DNA of 5,009 nucleotides. Source: JBPOIS01 sp052034295 (GTDB taxonomy: Bacteria > Pseudomonadota > Gammaproteobacteria > Pseudomonadales > Moraxellaceae). The stretch is from positions 1 to 5,009 of the forward strand of contig JBPOIS010000055.1 in NCBI GenBank assembly GCA_052034295.1, written 5' to 3'. Position 1 is the stretch's first letter. Each line of letters begins with the position of its first letter. Below the pieces are notes generated by a model. It searched no databases. It was not told where the DNA came from and saw only the letters and a program-made list of their open reading frames with translations. Below are positions 4,918 to 5,009 of the stretch, in pieces. A program made the translations under genes and the position numbers.

Positions 4918-5009
4918 ATGTACCGCTTGATGTCTGCCATGTATTCCATTGCATTCGTGTGCATCGTGGGGGTGCTGATGACGGCTGCGCTGGTGGCGGG
5001 CTATGACGA
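4918..5009 (+). CDS. N-terminus of a small membrane protein (partial)
   Basis: ATG 4918 is preceded by GGAG (4906-4909) at 8 bases. The 30 visible codons run off the right edge of the window. They read MYRLMSAMYS, then a hydrophobic stretch of about 19 residues (IAFVCIVGVLMTAALVAGY), then Asp. The pattern matches the start of a short proteobacterial inner-membrane protein of about 55-65 residues with two helices, which I recall as uncharacterised and sometimes misnamed 'CTP synthetase'. That link is from memory. An uncleaved signal anchor of a longer protein is equally possible. It is well separated from the upstream gene by a terminator and the AT-rich region. Confidence 0.65.
   Translation, partial: MYRLMSAMYSIAFVCIVGVLMTAALVAGYD

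Overview
The window looks like ordinary chromosome from a GC-rich Gram-negative bacterium. The presence of waaA, the Kdo transferase of lipid A/LPS assembly, means an LPS-bearing outer membrane. The overall gene style suits a proteobacterium, most likely gammaproteobacterial, but I cannot name a genus. Coding regions are clearly GC-rich. Three intergenic stretches drop sharply in GC: about 731-811, 3732-3757 and, most strongly, 4724-4905.

Layout from left to right. A bidirectional intrinsic terminator (31-55) closes a minus-strand gene (79-549). That gene encodes a 156-residue, extremely hydrophilic Gln/Asn/Ser/Gly-rich protein built from two 70-residue repeats. Its leader (550-620) holds two GC-rich hairpins. 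A divergent intergenic region (550-878) leads to the plus-strand pair waaA (879-2153) and rsmE (2150-2854), which overlap by ATGA and are probably one operon. One base after the rsmE stop, a convergent minus-strand gene (2856-3731) begins its stop codon. It encodes an unrecognised four-helix membrane protein with zinc-ribbon-like Cys pairs. It is divergent from a plus-strand acyl-CoA thioesterase-like double-hotdog protein (3869-4672), which ends at a good intrinsic terminator (4699-4723). A very AT-rich promoter region follows, and then the first 30 codons of a small membrane protein that runs off the right edge (4918-5009).

How the genes work together: waaA acts at the inner membrane in LPS core assembly, and rsmE modifies ribosomal RNA. 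They appear to be linked only by translation coupling. The thioesterase may act on acyl-CoAs, but no other lipid gene is next to it. Nothing here amounts to a defence island, mobile element or CRISPR locus. The most unusual items are the duplicated prion-like low-complexity protein with its structured leader, the orphan zinc-ribbon membrane protein with a Cys-to-Tyr change in one ribbon, the mirror-image divergent promoters at 3757-3838, and the AT-rich regulatory block with paired repeats near the right end.
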